64,000 nucleotides of DNA from an uncultured Muribaculaceae bacterium. Its GTDB lineage: Bacteria > Bacteroidota > Bacteroidia > Bacteroidales > Muribaculaceae. Position 1 is the first letter of the stretch, and each line of letters starts with the position of its first letter. The position numbers and the translations under genes are program-made. Below the pieces are notes generated by a model. That model did no database searches. It was not told where the DNA came from and saw nothing but the letters and a program-made list of their open reading frames with translations. Location: assembly GCA_910586595.1 (NCBI GenBank), contig CAJUJB010000004.1, forward strand, positions 28,037 through 92,036, given 5' to 3'. Below, one piece after another: positions 43,614-53,089 of this stretch.

Positions 43614-45605
43614 ATGACCAATCAGGTATTATTCCGAAACTTAACACAAAACGAAATCTCCATTCTTGAATCACGTGGTTGCACCGCTGCCGACTGGACA
43701 CGCGTTGAAGTGCCCGAAGGTGACTTCGACTGCAGCCGGCTCACCAACGTAGAATTTTCAGGCGATGTAAGGCTTGGCCGTCTCAATGGCACCTTCCCCC
43801 GCCCCGGAGGTCTCGTACGTCACTCGGCAATTTCCGACGCCACTCTTCACAATGTAACCATCGGCGACGACGTATTTATCCGTCACGTGGCAAACTATGT
43901 GGCCAACTACGATATAGCCGACGGCGTATACATTGACAATATCGACAGCCTGGTAGGTACGCTCGACTCCACATTCGGTATCGGCACAGAAGTATCTGTG
44001 CTCAACGAGACCGGAGGCCGCGAGGTGCCTATTTACGAGCGTATGTCGGCACAGACAGCCTATCTCATCGCTATGTATCGCCATCACCGCGAGCTGGTGC
44101 AACGCCTCGCTACAATGGTTAAGATCCATGCCGATTCGCTCTTCGGCACACGCGGCAAAGTAGGCGCCAACGCAGAAATCACCAATTGCGGCACCATCAC
44201 AAACGTAAACATCGGCGATTATGCCAAGCTCAAAGGCGCAACGCGACTCAAAGACGGTACAATCACCGGCTCGAAATCCGATCCGGTAACTGTGGGCCGC
44301 GACGTAATCGCCGAAGGATTCGTCTTCGCCTCCGGAAGCCGTGTCGACGATGGCGCTGTGGTGCATCACTGCTTTGTAGGCCAGGCTTCCAGTCTGTCAC
44401 ATCTTTTCTCGGCGCACGACTCTCTATTCTTCGCCAATTGCAACTGCGAGAACGGCGAGGCTGCCGCAATTTTCGGTGGCCCCTATACCGTCACGATGCA
44501 TAAGTCGAGCCTGCTGATTGCCGGCATCTTCTCATTCCTCAATGCCGGATCTGGTTCAAACCAGAGCAACCATATGTATAAGCTCGGCCCGATCCATCAG
44601 GGTGTAGTAGAACGCGGCTCCAAGACAACCAGCGACTCCTACATACTCTGGCCCGCCAAGATTGGCGCCTTCTCGCTCGTAATGGGCCGTCATGTCAATC
44701 ACCCCGACACCTCCCGTCTTCCCTTCTCCTACCTTATCGAGAGCCGTAACGAATCGTTCCTCGTGCCCGGTGTGAACCTCCGCAGCGTAGGCACCATACG
44801 TGATGCCCAGAAGTGGCCGCGCCGCGACAAGCGTAAAGATCCCGACCGTCTCGACTCGATCAACTTCAACCTGCTCAGCCCTTACACTGTAGGCAAGATG
44901 ATGAGCGGCATCCGCCTTCTCAACGACCTTGAGCGCACGGCCGGAGCCACCGCAGAGCGCTTCGCCTTCCAGGCAATGACAATCGACGCCCGAGCCCTCC
45001 GCCGTGGTCGCGAATACTACAGCATGGCTATCGACAAATTCATGGGTAATTCTGTGATCAACCGTCTCTCAGCGGTCACTGTCGCAACCGACACTGAACT
45101 CCAGGCCGCCCTCAAGCCCACCCATAAGGCCGGCGCAGGCAAGTGGGTCGACGTATGCGGAATGTTCGCGCCTAAATCGGAAATCGACGCCCTCGCAACA
45201 GAAATTGCTGACGGGGAAATCAAGTCGCTTGAAGAACTCGAGGCCCGCTGGAAAAAGCTTCATGCCGATTACTACGATATGGAGTGGACATGGGTTGTTG
45301 AACATATGCCCGACTGGTTCGGCAAGCCCGTGGAAGAACTGACTCTTGATGATGTTCGCTCAATCATCGAGCGTTGGCGTAAAAGTGTAATCGACCTCAA
45401 TCATATGCTGCTTGCCGACGCGAAAAAAGAATACTCGCTCAAATCGCGCACAGGCTTCGGTATCGACGACCCGACCGGCGAAGCCGACAGCGACTTTGTG
45501 AGCGTACGCGGCGAATTCGCCGAAGATCCCTTCGTCAAGATGGTCGAAGACCATATCACCAAAAAATCCGCCTTGGCAGAGGATGCCCTCAGCCGTCTTG
45601 GCTAA
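43614..45605 (+). CDS. DUF4954-family protein with left-handed beta-helix
   Basis: A 663-residue protein of the DUF4954 family common in Bacteroidota. It opens MTNQVLFRNLTQNEISILESRGCTAADWTRVEVPEG. Residues about 40-350 carry hexapeptide-repeat features of a left-handed parallel beta-helix, as in sugar-nucleotide acyl- and nucleotidyltransferases (for example ITNCGTITNVNIGDYAKLKGATRLKDGTI and FVFASGSRVDDGAVVHHCFVGQ). The C-terminal 250 residues are helical and charged. No signal peptide, so it is cytoplasmic. Function unknown; a role in sugar nucleotide or polysaccharide precursor chemistry is only suggested by the fold. Confidence 0.85.
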   Translation: MTNQVLFRNLTQNEISILESRGCTAADWTRVEVPEGDFDCSRLTNVEFSGDVRLGRLNGTFPRPGGLVRHSAISDATLHNVTIGDDVFIRHVANYVANYDIADGVYIDNIDSLVGTLDSTFGIGTEVSVLNETGGREVPIYERMSAQTAYLIAMYRHHRELVQRLATMVKIHADSLFGTRGKVGANAEITNCGTITNVNIGDYAKLKGATRLKDGTITGSKSDPVTVGRDVIAEGFVFASGSRVDDGAVVHHCFVGQASSLSHLFSAHDSLFFANCNCENGEAAAIFGGPYTVTMHKSSLLIAGIFSFLNAGSGSNQSNHMYKLGPIHQGVVERGSKTTSDSYILWPAKIGAFSLVMGRHVNHPDTSRLPFSYLIESRNESFLVPGVNLRSVGTIRDAQKWPRRDKRKDPDRLDSINFNLLSPYTVGKMMSGIRLLNDLERTAGATAERFAFQAMTIDARALRRGREYYSMAIDKFMGNSVINRLSAVTVATDTELQAALKPTHKAGAGKWVDVCGMFAPKSEIDALATEIADGEIKSLEELEARWKKLHADYYDMEWTWVVEHMPDWFGKPVEELTLDDVRSIIERWRKSVIDLNHMLLADAKKEYSLKSRTGFGIDDPTGEADSDFVSVRGEFAEDPFVKMVEDHITKKSALAEDALSRLG

Positions 45606-45630
45606 GACATACTATACCCTATAAACAATG

Positions 45631-45663
45631 CCGGCCTCCTGACCAGATAAGTCAGGAGGCCGG
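45631..45663. terminator. Hairpin between the DUF4954 and sugar-kinase genes
   Basis: Perfect 13-bp arms CCGGCCTCCTGAC (45631-45643) and GTCAGGAGGCCGG (45651-45663), located between convergent genes. Followed by TGTGTTTATTAT on the plus strand. Confidence 0.75.
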
Positions 45664-45687
45664 TGTGTTTATTATCTGCCCTAAAGC

Positions 45688-46527
45688 TTAGTCTTCCGTT
45701 GCGTGGTATTCCACCAGCCCAGGCATCGAGTAGCGTATAACCTTCTCGACGGTAACTCCGAAATCATTTGCAGCCTTGAGCAATATAGGCTTATATTGCA
45801 CACATGTAGAGCCTACAAAGCTTATGGGTTGGTCGGTATAGTCGTAGGCAGCCACATTACGCTCGAAGAAGCTCATGAATGCCCGATAAACCAGCTGATA
45901 ACAGTAAGGATCGGAAAGATTCTCAGCCAGGAATGAAGAGTAACGCGAGAGGGTGCGTGAAGGTAGAGAATTGGTATACACATCGTCGAGGAGAACATTA
46001 GGCGTCACGGCAAACTTCTCGAAGAAGGCATGGGTTAGCTCACGCGGAGCTATGCCTTTGAGCATGTCGGCAATCATCATTTTGCCCATATATGCACCCG
46101 AGCCCTCGTCACCAAGAATAAAGCCGAGCGGTGCCACCGTCTTCACAATCTCACTGCCGTTGTAGAGGCAGGAGTTGGATCCGGTGCCAAGTATGCATGC
46201 CAGGCCCGACTTACGCACGAGCAACCCGCGTGCAGCGCCAAGAAGGTCGCTTTCAACGGTGACCGGAGTCTTGAACTGCGCTACAAGCGACGACTCCATT
46301 ATCTTGCATTTCTCCTGGTTGGCGCAGCCGGCACCATAGAAGTAGACATGTTCCCATCTACGCCTGAAAAATGCTTCAGGCAACTCTAGGCGTATGCTGT
46401 GCGAAATCTCTCGGCGGCTCTGGAAATAAGGATTCAGACCGGTTGTGAAGGCGTGTTCGACAATTGTATCTCCGTCGACCAGCGACCAATCGGTACGCGT
46501 GCTGCTGCTTTCGGCGATAATTTTCAT
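45688..46527 (-). CDS. BadF/BadG-type sugar kinase (N-acetylglucosamine kinase-like)
   Basis: A 279-residue ASKHA-fold kinase. The N-terminal phosphate loop is MKIIAESSSTRTDWSLVDGD. The middle has CILGTGSNSCLYNG and LGFILGDEGSGAYMGKMM, the hallmark of GlcNAc kinases of the BadF/BadG/BcrA/BcrD family. It would phosphorylate an amino sugar such as GlcNAc released from glycans or cell-wall turnover. I chose the ATG at 46527; the ATG at 46569 gives an unlikely lead. It lies beyond the hairpin that ends the Tricorn gene. Confidence 0.85.
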   Translation of the reverse strand: MKIIAESSSTRTDWSLVDGDTIVEHAFTTGLNPYFQSRREISHSIRLELPEAFFRRRWEHVYFYGAGCANQEKCKIMESSLVAQFKTPVTVESDLLGAARGLLVRKSGLACILGTGSNSCLYNGSEIVKTVAPLGFILGDEGSGAYMGKMMIADMLKGIAPRELTHAFFEKFAVTPNVLLDDVYTNSLPSRTLSRYSSFLAENLSDPYCYQLVYRAFMSFFERNVAAYDYTDQPISFVGSTCVQYKPILLKAANDFGVTVEKVIRYSMPGLVEYHATED

Positions 46528-46553
46528 AGGCGATTGTGTATTTAAGTGAAGAC

Positions 46554-46585
46554 TCCCGCGGCATAGCATTCGTTATGCCGCGGGA
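46554..46585 (-). terminator. Hairpin after the Tricorn-like gene
   Basis: Perfect 12-bp arms TCCCGCGGCATA (46554-46565) and TATGCCGCGGGA (46574-46585). It lies downstream of the protease gene and upstream of the kinase start. No U-run, so readthrough into the kinase gene is possible. Confidence 0.55.
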
Positions 46586-46597
46586 TGCCGGAGTCTG

Positions 46598-49500
46598 TTA
46601 TTTTTTAGAATCGATCTCGCGGAGGAGTTCTTCCACAGCCGTACGGAGCTGACGATCGACACCGTTTACGACCTCCGTGGGGTCATTGGCTACCTTGATG
46701 TCAGGCTCAAGCTGCTGATTCTCGAGCACAGATCCGTCAGCCAGACGATAACCCACTACCGGAATACCGTAGATGAGGGTCGGATCCTGCATCGTTACCC
46801 AGTTGACAGAAGTCATGGTGCCGGGAACCGGCATACCCACGAGTTTACCGAGACCTCTGTGGCTGTATACCCAGGGCGTTCCGTGAGCATTTGAGTAGCA
46901 GGCTTCCGACATAACCATGATCGACGGTTTGTTCCATCGGCGCGAAGGCATGTCGCAGGTTTCGTCACCACGGATTTCCTGAGTGAAATATTTCTGGCCG
47001 CTGAGGAGCACCTCGATGTCCTCGTGGAGGCGACCGCCGCCATTCCAGCGGATATCGATCACCATACCTTCGCGGTCGTTATATTTGCCAAGCATATCGG
47101 AGTAAGCACGGCGGAACGATCCATCGTCCATCGAAGTGAGATGCACATAGCCCAGACGCCCGTTCGAAAGGCTGTCGACGTCGTGTGCGCGTTTCTTCAC
47201 CCAGCGGTCATACAGCAGCGAGCTCTGGCGCGCAGTACTCATCGGACGGAGAACAACGTCGCGCACCGTGCCGTCAGGATCTTTCACAGTCACGAGTGTG
47301 CGTTTGCCAGAGGCATCGGCAAGCAGACGGTCAACAGGCATTTCAGAAGTCACTTCAACTCCATTTATTTTCTCTATGATGGCCCCGGGCACAACAGCAG
47401 GCGACACAGCAGCCAGAGGACTCTTGGCAAGCACTTCGGCAACACGGGCACCCTTGCCTGTGTAAGTAAGGTCGTATAGAGCGCCAAGAGCTGCCGTACG
47501 TTCGGGAGCCGATGCGTCGCGCGCGCCACCGTAGCGGCCACCGGTGTGACTCACATTCAGCTCGCCAAGCCATTCGCTCAACAGCTCTGCGAAATCGTAG
47601 TTATTGTTGATGTGGGGCAGGAATTTGCGGTAATCAGCACTCATCGAAGTCCAGTCGACACCATGCATGTCGGCGGTATAGAATCGTTCACGTTCCTCAC
47701 GCTCAACATTGTCGAACATATATGCTCGCTCAGCTGCGGGGTCGAGAGTTTTCTCTGCCTTAAAGGAGATACTTCCTTTGGGGAATTTGCTCAGAGTAGA
47801 ACCGAAGAGGAACATCGTCTTCCCATCGGCAGACGCATCGAAGTAGCCCGAGCCTGAGTGGCGGCGCATCATCGAGAGATCTTCCTTCTCAAGGTCATAT
47901 TCCCAGATGAAGCTACCTTCATCGGCAGAAGAGAGGAAGTAGAGAGTCTTTCCGTCAGCATCAACGATTGCATCAATGATGTCGGTCGACATAGGTGTGA
48001 TGCGGATCTGGCGGTCAGAGATACCATCGAGCTCTACATTTATAGTCTTGGCCTCCTTGGAGTCTTTCTTCGAGTCTTTGCCATCAGATTCATCTTTCTT
48101 GGCAGCTTTTTTCTCCTCTTCCTTCTTCTTGTCGTAGATGGCTCGCTCTTCCTTAGAGAGATTGAATCGGTCGTAGGCCTCCTGATTCATGAACACGAAG
48201 AAGACATCCGTCATCGAACCCCAAGAGGCATGGTTGCGCATGCCATAGCGTTCCGACACAAATGCGAGAGCCTCTCCGTCCATAATCCATTTAGGATCGG
48301 CATCGAAGTATCCGCTGTTGGTTATATTGGTAATCGAGCCATCAGCAACATTGATGATGGCGATGTCGGAGTACGGATCGTGCTTGCGGTCGATTATTTC
48401 GAGGGCAATCCACTTCGAGTCGGGCGACCAACGGAAATTGAAGCCACCGGTGCGCGAACGGTTGGTTGAGCCGTCGGTGAGCTGACGGATCTTCTTGCTG
48501 TCGAGATCCATCACACACAGCTTGTTTCGGTCAAGTATGAATCCGAGCGACTTGCCGTCGGGCGACACTTCAGGAACGGTGCGCTCATGCTTGTCTGCCT
48601 TGAACACCGGCTCTTCATTGATGATGGTCGCATGCGCGAAATCCGGTTCGTCGGCCGACTTGGCAAACGTTGCACGGTATATGTTGTATCGGCCATCGCG
48701 CTCCGAAACGTAATAGAGCGTGCTGTCGTTACCCCATGAGAGGTGTTTTTCTGCCTCGGGCGTGTTTGAAATCTGTTTGGTTGTCGAATATTCAACCGAA
48801 GTCACATACACATCACCACGATAAGTAAATGCCACCTGCTTGCCATCGGGCGAAGCCACTGCATTCGACGCTCCGCGGGTAGCAGAGATTTTCTCAACCT
48901 CGTCAGGGAAATCTGCAACAAGGTCAACCTTGACTTTGGCTGGCTTGGCAGCTCCGGGGGCAATGGTATAGAGCTCGCCATCGTAAGCGAAAGCCAGAGT
49001 GCCGTCGTTGGCACGGCTGAGGAATCTCACAGGATGTTTCTTGAAGTCGGTCACAGCCTTGGCGTCGGCCGGATTTGATGCCGATGCACGGTAGATGTTG
49101 AGCGACTTCTGCGGTGCGCGTTCGCTGAGGAAATAAATGGCATCACCAGCATCTACCGGATCGAGATCCTCACCCGGATTGGCTACAATCTGCTCATGCT
49201 TGCCGGTCGCGGGAGTATAACGCCAGATGTCGCGGGTAACCGACGAGGTGTGGTGCTTACGCCATGTATCTTCAAAGCCCTTCACATCCTGGTAAAGGAA
49301 ACTTTTGCCGTCGGGCGCCCACGAGATTGCGCGGGCCGGGGTCGCAAGCAACTGCACGGCAGCTCCACCGGCAACGGGCACAGAGTAGACCTCGGTCATG
49401 CGGCCGGAGGGGAACAAGGCACTCGAAGCCGGATCCTGGATGGCTGCGGAGAACAGCACCGATTTACCATCGGGAGTAAAGGCTTCCGGAGTCTCTGCGG

Positions 49501-49825
49501 CAGAGTTGAAGGTTAACCTTTTCCACTCGCCGGGCTTGGCCGCGTTGACGGTAAAAATATCGAAATTGCCATAGCGGTCAGACGCAAAAGCTATCGTCTT
49601 CCCGTCAGGGCTCCATATAGGCGAACATTCATAGGTAGGCTGCGAGGTGATGCGCACAGCCTCACCACCGGCGGCGGGAACGGTGAAAATATCGCCTTTA
49701 TAGCAAAAAACGATGGTCTTTCCATCGGGCGAAATCTTGGCGTCACGTAGCCACAGGGGCGCGTCGGCAGCTGCGGCACCGAAAACCGATGCCAGCAGGA
49801 GTGATGCGGTAAGTATCTGTTTCAT
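46598..49825 (-). CDS. Tricorn-like S41 protease, exported
   Basis: A 1075-residue periplasmic protease. The signal peptide (MKQILTASLLLASVFGAAAAD) fixes the start at 49825. Residues about 25-350 carry WD40/PD40 propeller repeats (SPDGKTIVFCYKGDIFTVPAAGG; ISPDGK-type blades), with a second propeller at about 350-690. A highly charged Lys/Glu/Asp linker lies within it at about 565-605 (KKKEEEKKAAKKDE). A PDZ domain follows near 780-850. The C-terminal S41 peptidase core (about 870-1065) includes GRLGYVHLTSMDDGSF, VIDIRWNGGGR and VMSEACYSNAHG with the likely nucleophile Ser. It would degrade peptides released in the periplasm. Confidence 0.93.
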   Translation of the reverse strand: MKQILTASLLLASVFGAAAADAPLWLRDAKISPDGKTIVFCYKGDIFTVPAAGGEAVRITSQPTYECSPIWSPDGKTIAFASDRYGNFDIFTVNAAKPGEWKRLTFNSAAETPEAFTPDGKSVLFSAAIQDPASSALFPSGRMTEVYSVPVAGGAAVQLLATPARAISWAPDGKSFLYQDVKGFEDTWRKHHTSSVTRDIWRYTPATGKHEQIVANPGEDLDPVDAGDAIYFLSERAPQKSLNIYRASASNPADAKAVTDFKKHPVRFLSRANDGTLAFAYDGELYTIAPGAAKPAKVKVDLVADFPDEVEKISATRGASNAVASPDGKQVAFTYRGDVYVTSVEYSTTKQISNTPEAEKHLSWGNDSTLYYVSERDGRYNIYRATFAKSADEPDFAHATIINEEPVFKADKHERTVPEVSPDGKSLGFILDRNKLCVMDLDSKKIRQLTDGSTNRSRTGGFNFRWSPDSKWIALEIIDRKHDPYSDIAIINVADGSITNITNSGYFDADPKWIMDGEALAFVSERYGMRNHASWGSMTDVFFVFMNQEAYDRFNLSKEERAIYDKKKEEEKKAAKKDESDGKDSKKDSKEAKTINVELDGISDRQIRITPMSTDIIDAIVDADGKTLYFLSSADEGSFIWEYDLEKEDLSMMRRHSGSGYFDASADGKTMFLFGSTLSKFPKGSISFKAEKTLDPAAERAYMFDNVEREERERFYTADMHGVDWTSMSADYRKFLPHINNNYDFAELLSEWLGELNVSHTGGRYGGARDASAPERTAALGALYDLTYTGKGARVAEVLAKSPLAAVSPAVVPGAIIEKINGVEVTSEMPVDRLLADASGKRTLVTVKDPDGTVRDVVLRPMSTARQSSLLYDRWVKKRAHDVDSLSNGRLGYVHLTSMDDGSFRRAYSDMLGKYNDREGMVIDIRWNGGGRLHEDIEVLLSGQKYFTQEIRGDETCDMPSRRWNKPSIMVMSEACYSNAHGTPWVYSHRGLGKLVGMPVPGTMTSVNWVTMQDPTLIYGIPVVGYRLADGSVLENQQLEPDIKVANDPTEVVNGVDRQLRTAVEELLREIDSKK

Positions 49826-49857
49826 TGCTGAATGAGTTAGCGATTGGATAATTTTTG

Positions 49858-49888
49858 CAAATGTAGCGAAAAAAATCCACATCGGCAA
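49858..49888 (-). promoter_or_regulatory. Promoter of the Tricorn-like gene
   Basis: Minus-strand TTG (plus CAA 49886-49888), a 20-bp spacer and TACATTTG (plus CAAATGTA 49858-49865). It ends 32 nt before the ATG at 49825. Confidence 0.65.
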
Positions 49889-49919
49889 TTGGGCGCCCGA
49901 TGAAAATTTACAGCCGCCT

Positions 49920-50840
49920 TTATTGGATCACTTTGCGGAAGCGCATGGTGGCTCCGTACATGGGTAAATTTATGCGCAGTATTGTGCCCTCACCCTCATA
50001 AGTGGCGCTTGCCTCCATGTCGATCATACGACCTGCGGCATCGAGCCACCCGAGGTCGAAGTGGTCACGGAAAATGGTAGGTTTAAGGTAACCCTTGACC
50101 CTGAGGGGCTGCCAGATGTCTGCGCCCGAGCGGGATCCTCCAAGGTAAACTATCTGATAAGAACCATCTCCCACGGCCACTGTTGCGAGCGAATACGTTC
50201 CGCCTAACAGGGCTTTTGAAGGGTCGGTGTCGCGGTCGAGGTACATCCATAATCCTTCCCGTCCGTCAGTCGAGGCTTCAATATAGTTTCCCAACTCGTC
50301 AACAGACTCGAATGAAGCCATCTCAGGGGCAGGCATGCCCACATATAGAAGGTCATTACGAAGCTCTTTGAGCGACTTGTCACACCGGTAGCCTATCCTA
50401 CCGGGAGAGACATTATCGAATGGCACCCACAGAGAAAAATCAATGTGGCCGCCTCCGAAGCAGACGGCAGCTCCAGTCGGCTGTACTTTAAGCATCGCCG
50501 AAAAGCCTATGCCTGTTCCGGTCGGATAACTGGAGGGAAATGTGCCGGACGCAAGCACAGAGTCGTTACCATGCGTGACTTCCACCAGCCTATACGGCAC
50601 CTCGAATCCGAAATCCGGGTCATCGGTAGCTATACCTGGAATATCGAAATAAATCCCGCGGTAATTAGCCGAATCCTCATAATTCCATATCAGACAGGCC
50701 GGAGCCGAGACATTGCGTGCAGGCGCGAGCCTCAAGTGATAGTCGAGGGTCTCGACCGGCGTGTCAAGCATGGCGAGATTATCGGCGGCATAGGCCACCG
50801 GCATGGTGCTCAGCAATAATATGGCACCAAGTCTACGCAT
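49920..50840 (-). CDS. Exported protein of unknown function
   Basis: A 306-residue secreted protein; MRRLGAILLLSTMPVAYAAD is a clear signal peptide, so I start at 50840. The body is beta-rich with many Gly and aromatic residues (ACLIWNYEDSANYRGIYFDIPG, HIDFSLWVPFDNVS), suggesting a jelly-roll or similar binding fold. I do not recognise the family. The start overlaps the miaA stop by 8 bp, so it is translationally linked to the DPP IV-miaA operon. Confidence 0.65.
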   Translation of the reverse strand: MRRLGAILLLSTMPVAYAADNLAMLDTPVETLDYHLRLAPARNVSAPACLIWNYEDSANYRGIYFDIPGIATDDPDFGFEVPYRLVEVTHGNDSVLASGTFPSSYPTGTGIGFSAMLKVQPTGAAVCFGGGHIDFSLWVPFDNVSPGRIGYRCDKSLKELRNDLLYVGMPAPEMASFESVDELGNYIEASTDGREGLWMYLDRDTDPSKALLGGTYSLATVAVGDGSYQIVYLGGSRSGADIWQPLRVKGYLKPTIFRDHFDLGWLDAAGRMIDMEASATYEGEGTILRINLPMYGATMRFRKVIQ

Positions 50841-51765
50841 GGGCAAGCAGATGTTCGACCGCGCCGCAGAATTCGGCATCGGGCATGTCGTAGGGAAGCC
50901 AATTGATGGTGAAGCCTCTACGCTCCATTCCTCTGAACCAGGTCATCTGCCGCTTGGCAAACTGGTGTATGGCTATCTCGAGTTCCCGTTCCATAGTCTC
51001 GCGGGAAATTTTTCCGGTCAGATGCAACGTGAGATATTTATACTCGAGGCCATAGTATATGAGGGCCTCGGCATCGACTCCTTCAGCAAGCAGCCGCTCA
51101 ACCTCAGCCAGCATATCCTCACTGTCGAAGCGGCGCCGCATGCGCTCGCTCACAAGCCGCCGGCGTTCCTCCCGGGGTATATCAATGCCCACAATCACTG
51201 CCGGAATTGGAGTTGGGTCATGAGCCAGGCGACGAGCCTCCGGATTGGCCTCATAGTAGGCCTCAATCTCGATGGCGCGTATTGCCCGCTGCGCCGTATC
51301 TATGTCGGTAGTATTATGGAGCCGCTTGGTACGCGCAAGAATCGAAGCCAGCTCATCGAGCGATTTCCCGGCCAACGAGGCCCGTAATTCAGGATTCTCA
51401 GGCACCTCGGGCAATTCTGTGCCTTTCAGCAGAGACTCGACGTAGAGCCCGGTTCCTCCTACAATTATAGGTCGGCGACCGCGGCTCTCGATGTCAGTGA
51501 CAGCGGCCCTGGCATCGCGGAGGTATTCATAGAGATTATACTTATGCCCGGCCGGAGCAATGTCAATAAGATGATAAGGTACATCGCCATAATCAGCAAG
51601 ATCCTTGCCCGTGCCGACATCCATTCCGCGATAGACCTGACGTGAATCAGCGCTGACAATCTCACCCCCGAAATGACGTGCGAGGGCAACCCCACGGCGC
51701 GTCTTACCGCAGGCAGTCGGGCCGATCACGGCAATCACGGGTATTCTTTCAGGGTTCATCTGCAA
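50833..51765 (-). CDS. miaA: tRNA dimethylallyltransferase MiaA
   Basis: A 310-residue enzyme that adds a dimethylallyl group to N6 of A37 in tRNAs reading codons that start with U. The P-loop-like VIGPTACGKTRRGVALARHFGGEIVSADSRQVYRGMDVGTGK matches the family; other conserved segments are VPYHLIDIAP, PIIVGGTGLYVESLL and the C-terminal FAKRQMTWFRGM. The length is normal. It overlaps the upstream membrane-protein gene by 17 bp and the downstream gene by 8 bp. Confidence 0.96.
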   Translation of the reverse strand: MQMNPERIPVIAVIGPTACGKTRRGVALARHFGGEIVSADSRQVYRGMDVGTGKDLADYGDVPYHLIDIAPAGHKYNLYEYLRDARAAVTDIESRGRRPIIVGGTGLYVESLLKGTELPEVPENPELRASLAGKSLDELASILARTKRLHNTTDIDTAQRAIRAIEIEAYYEANPEARRLAHDPTPIPAVIVGIDIPREERRRLVSERMRRRFDSEDMLAEVERLLAEGVDAEALIYYGLEYKYLTLHLTGKISRETMERELEIAIHQFAKRQMTWFRGMERRGFTINWLPYDMPDAEFCGAVEHLLAHA

Positions 51766-53086
51766 CTGTACCTTTTGGCCTGAAAACGTTGATCAGACGG
51801 TTCCAGAACTGCCGGGTGCGGAAAAATGATCTGTCTTCATTATTGCTTGCGATGTCAAACCATGTGCGGTCGTCATAGTCGACATCCCAGCCGGCCATGT
51901 CACGGAAACGGAAGGTCGGCCGGTAATGCTTTATAGGATATAGACGGCGTCCATTGCGGTCGTAGGTCTTCCAGGCCATAGTCATGGTATGTATCCGGTA
52001 AAGCTCATTTGCGAGCGACGGGGCGAGCATATTGGCTGCCAGCGCATTATCGAGCATATAGGCGTTGAACCACTCGTCACCATCACCGAAAAGGCCTCGC
52101 GACTTCTCATCGATAAAGGCCGCATAGTGAATCATATTCGACCCTCTGGCAAATCCTTCGTTAGTATAGCAATACCGCAGGGTGAAGTCATCCAGCCCGG
52201 TCTGCTCGCCCAGCAACAAGCGTGCCTTGGGGTCGCCTATCGAGTGAGTATGGCCTATAATCATCTCCGCCGGAGTATCCCATCTTCCATCTGCGCCACA
52301 ATGCAGCACCAGGTCATCGCCACAAAAAATGAGGAACCGCACTATGGTTGACCCCACATGGCCGGGATTGGCCTCCTCGAGCGATCTGTAAAGAGTATGC
52401 ATCGAAGCATATCTTCCTGCCATGAACATCAGGGAAAGAAGATACATGGCCAGCGGCATGTAATTGAAAAAGAAACGATCGGGCTCATTGAGATTGGCAT
52501 TGATATATCTTGCGAAATAATACCAATACTCAACCGCGCCAAGCAGCAGGCCCAGAATCATCAGAATTCCGGCCTGATATTTAGATTCTTTATAATACAA
52601 GGTGGCTACTATACTGTCGCCTGCATAGAATCCATTCTGACGCTGACGGTGACGGCATATACGTATACCCATACCGGTTGCAAGAGAAATTCCGCAGGCA
52701 AGTGCGGTCACCGGGAAAATCACCAGGCAGGTAATGAAGGGAATCTCACTATTATACAGATCGAGATAGACTACCGTAGGCACCAGCCAGTCAGTACAAA
52801 GTATAACCACCACAAACATGGCTGCCGACGCAATCAATAATATGCGCGACGCAAGCCGGATGATAAGCGAGCATGAGCTCACCCCGCTGTTGACATCACT
52901 CCGCATCATTGTGAGCAGCAGATACCCTGCACCCAGACAGATGAAGGGAATCCATATCCGGGGCACGAACAAGGCAAGCAGCAGCGGGAGGGTAATCGCT
53001 CCATAGGCCACAGCCCAGTTGCGCCATAGAGCCCTGAGCACCATATCGGTGCGCATAAGCTCGCGTTTATTCAGATCATCCGCCAT
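51749..53086 (-). CDS. Polytopic membrane protein of unknown function
   Basis: A 445-residue protein with about six membrane helices in residues 15-245 and a soluble C-terminal region (about 255-445). I do not recognise the family. The soluble part contains WDTPAEMIIGHTHSIGDPKARLLLGEQTGLDDF, in which the spacing and final GEQTGL resemble a worn-down Nudix box with its catalytic glutamates lost; this is a weak resemblance only. It lies 3 bp after DPP IV and overlaps miaA by 17 bp, so it is one operon with them. Confidence 0.6.
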   Translation of the reverse strand: MADDLNKRELMRTDMVLRALWRNWAVAYGAITLPLLLALFVPRIWIPFICLGAGYLLLTMMRSDVNSGVSSCSLIIRLASRILLIASAAMFVVVILCTDWLVPTVVYLDLYNSEIPFITCLVIFPVTALACGISLATGMGIRICRHRQRQNGFYAGDSIVATLYYKESKYQAGILMILGLLLGAVEYWYYFARYINANLNEPDRFFFNYMPLAMYLLSLMFMAGRYASMHTLYRSLEEANPGHVGSTIVRFLIFCGDDLVLHCGADGRWDTPAEMIIGHTHSIGDPKARLLLGEQTGLDDFTLRYCYTNEGFARGSNMIHYAAFIDEKSRGLFGDGDEWFNAYMLDNALAANMLAPSLANELYRIHTMTMAWKTYDRNGRRLYPIKHYRPTFRFRDMAGWDVDYDDRTWFDIASNNEDRSFFRTRQFWNRLINVFRPKGTVADEP

Positions 53087-53089
53087 GTG

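Noticed and set aside
50803..51387. Plus-strand ORF of 194 codons opposite miaA
   Set aside because: miaA has all family motifs on the other strand; this frame has no domain or promoter.
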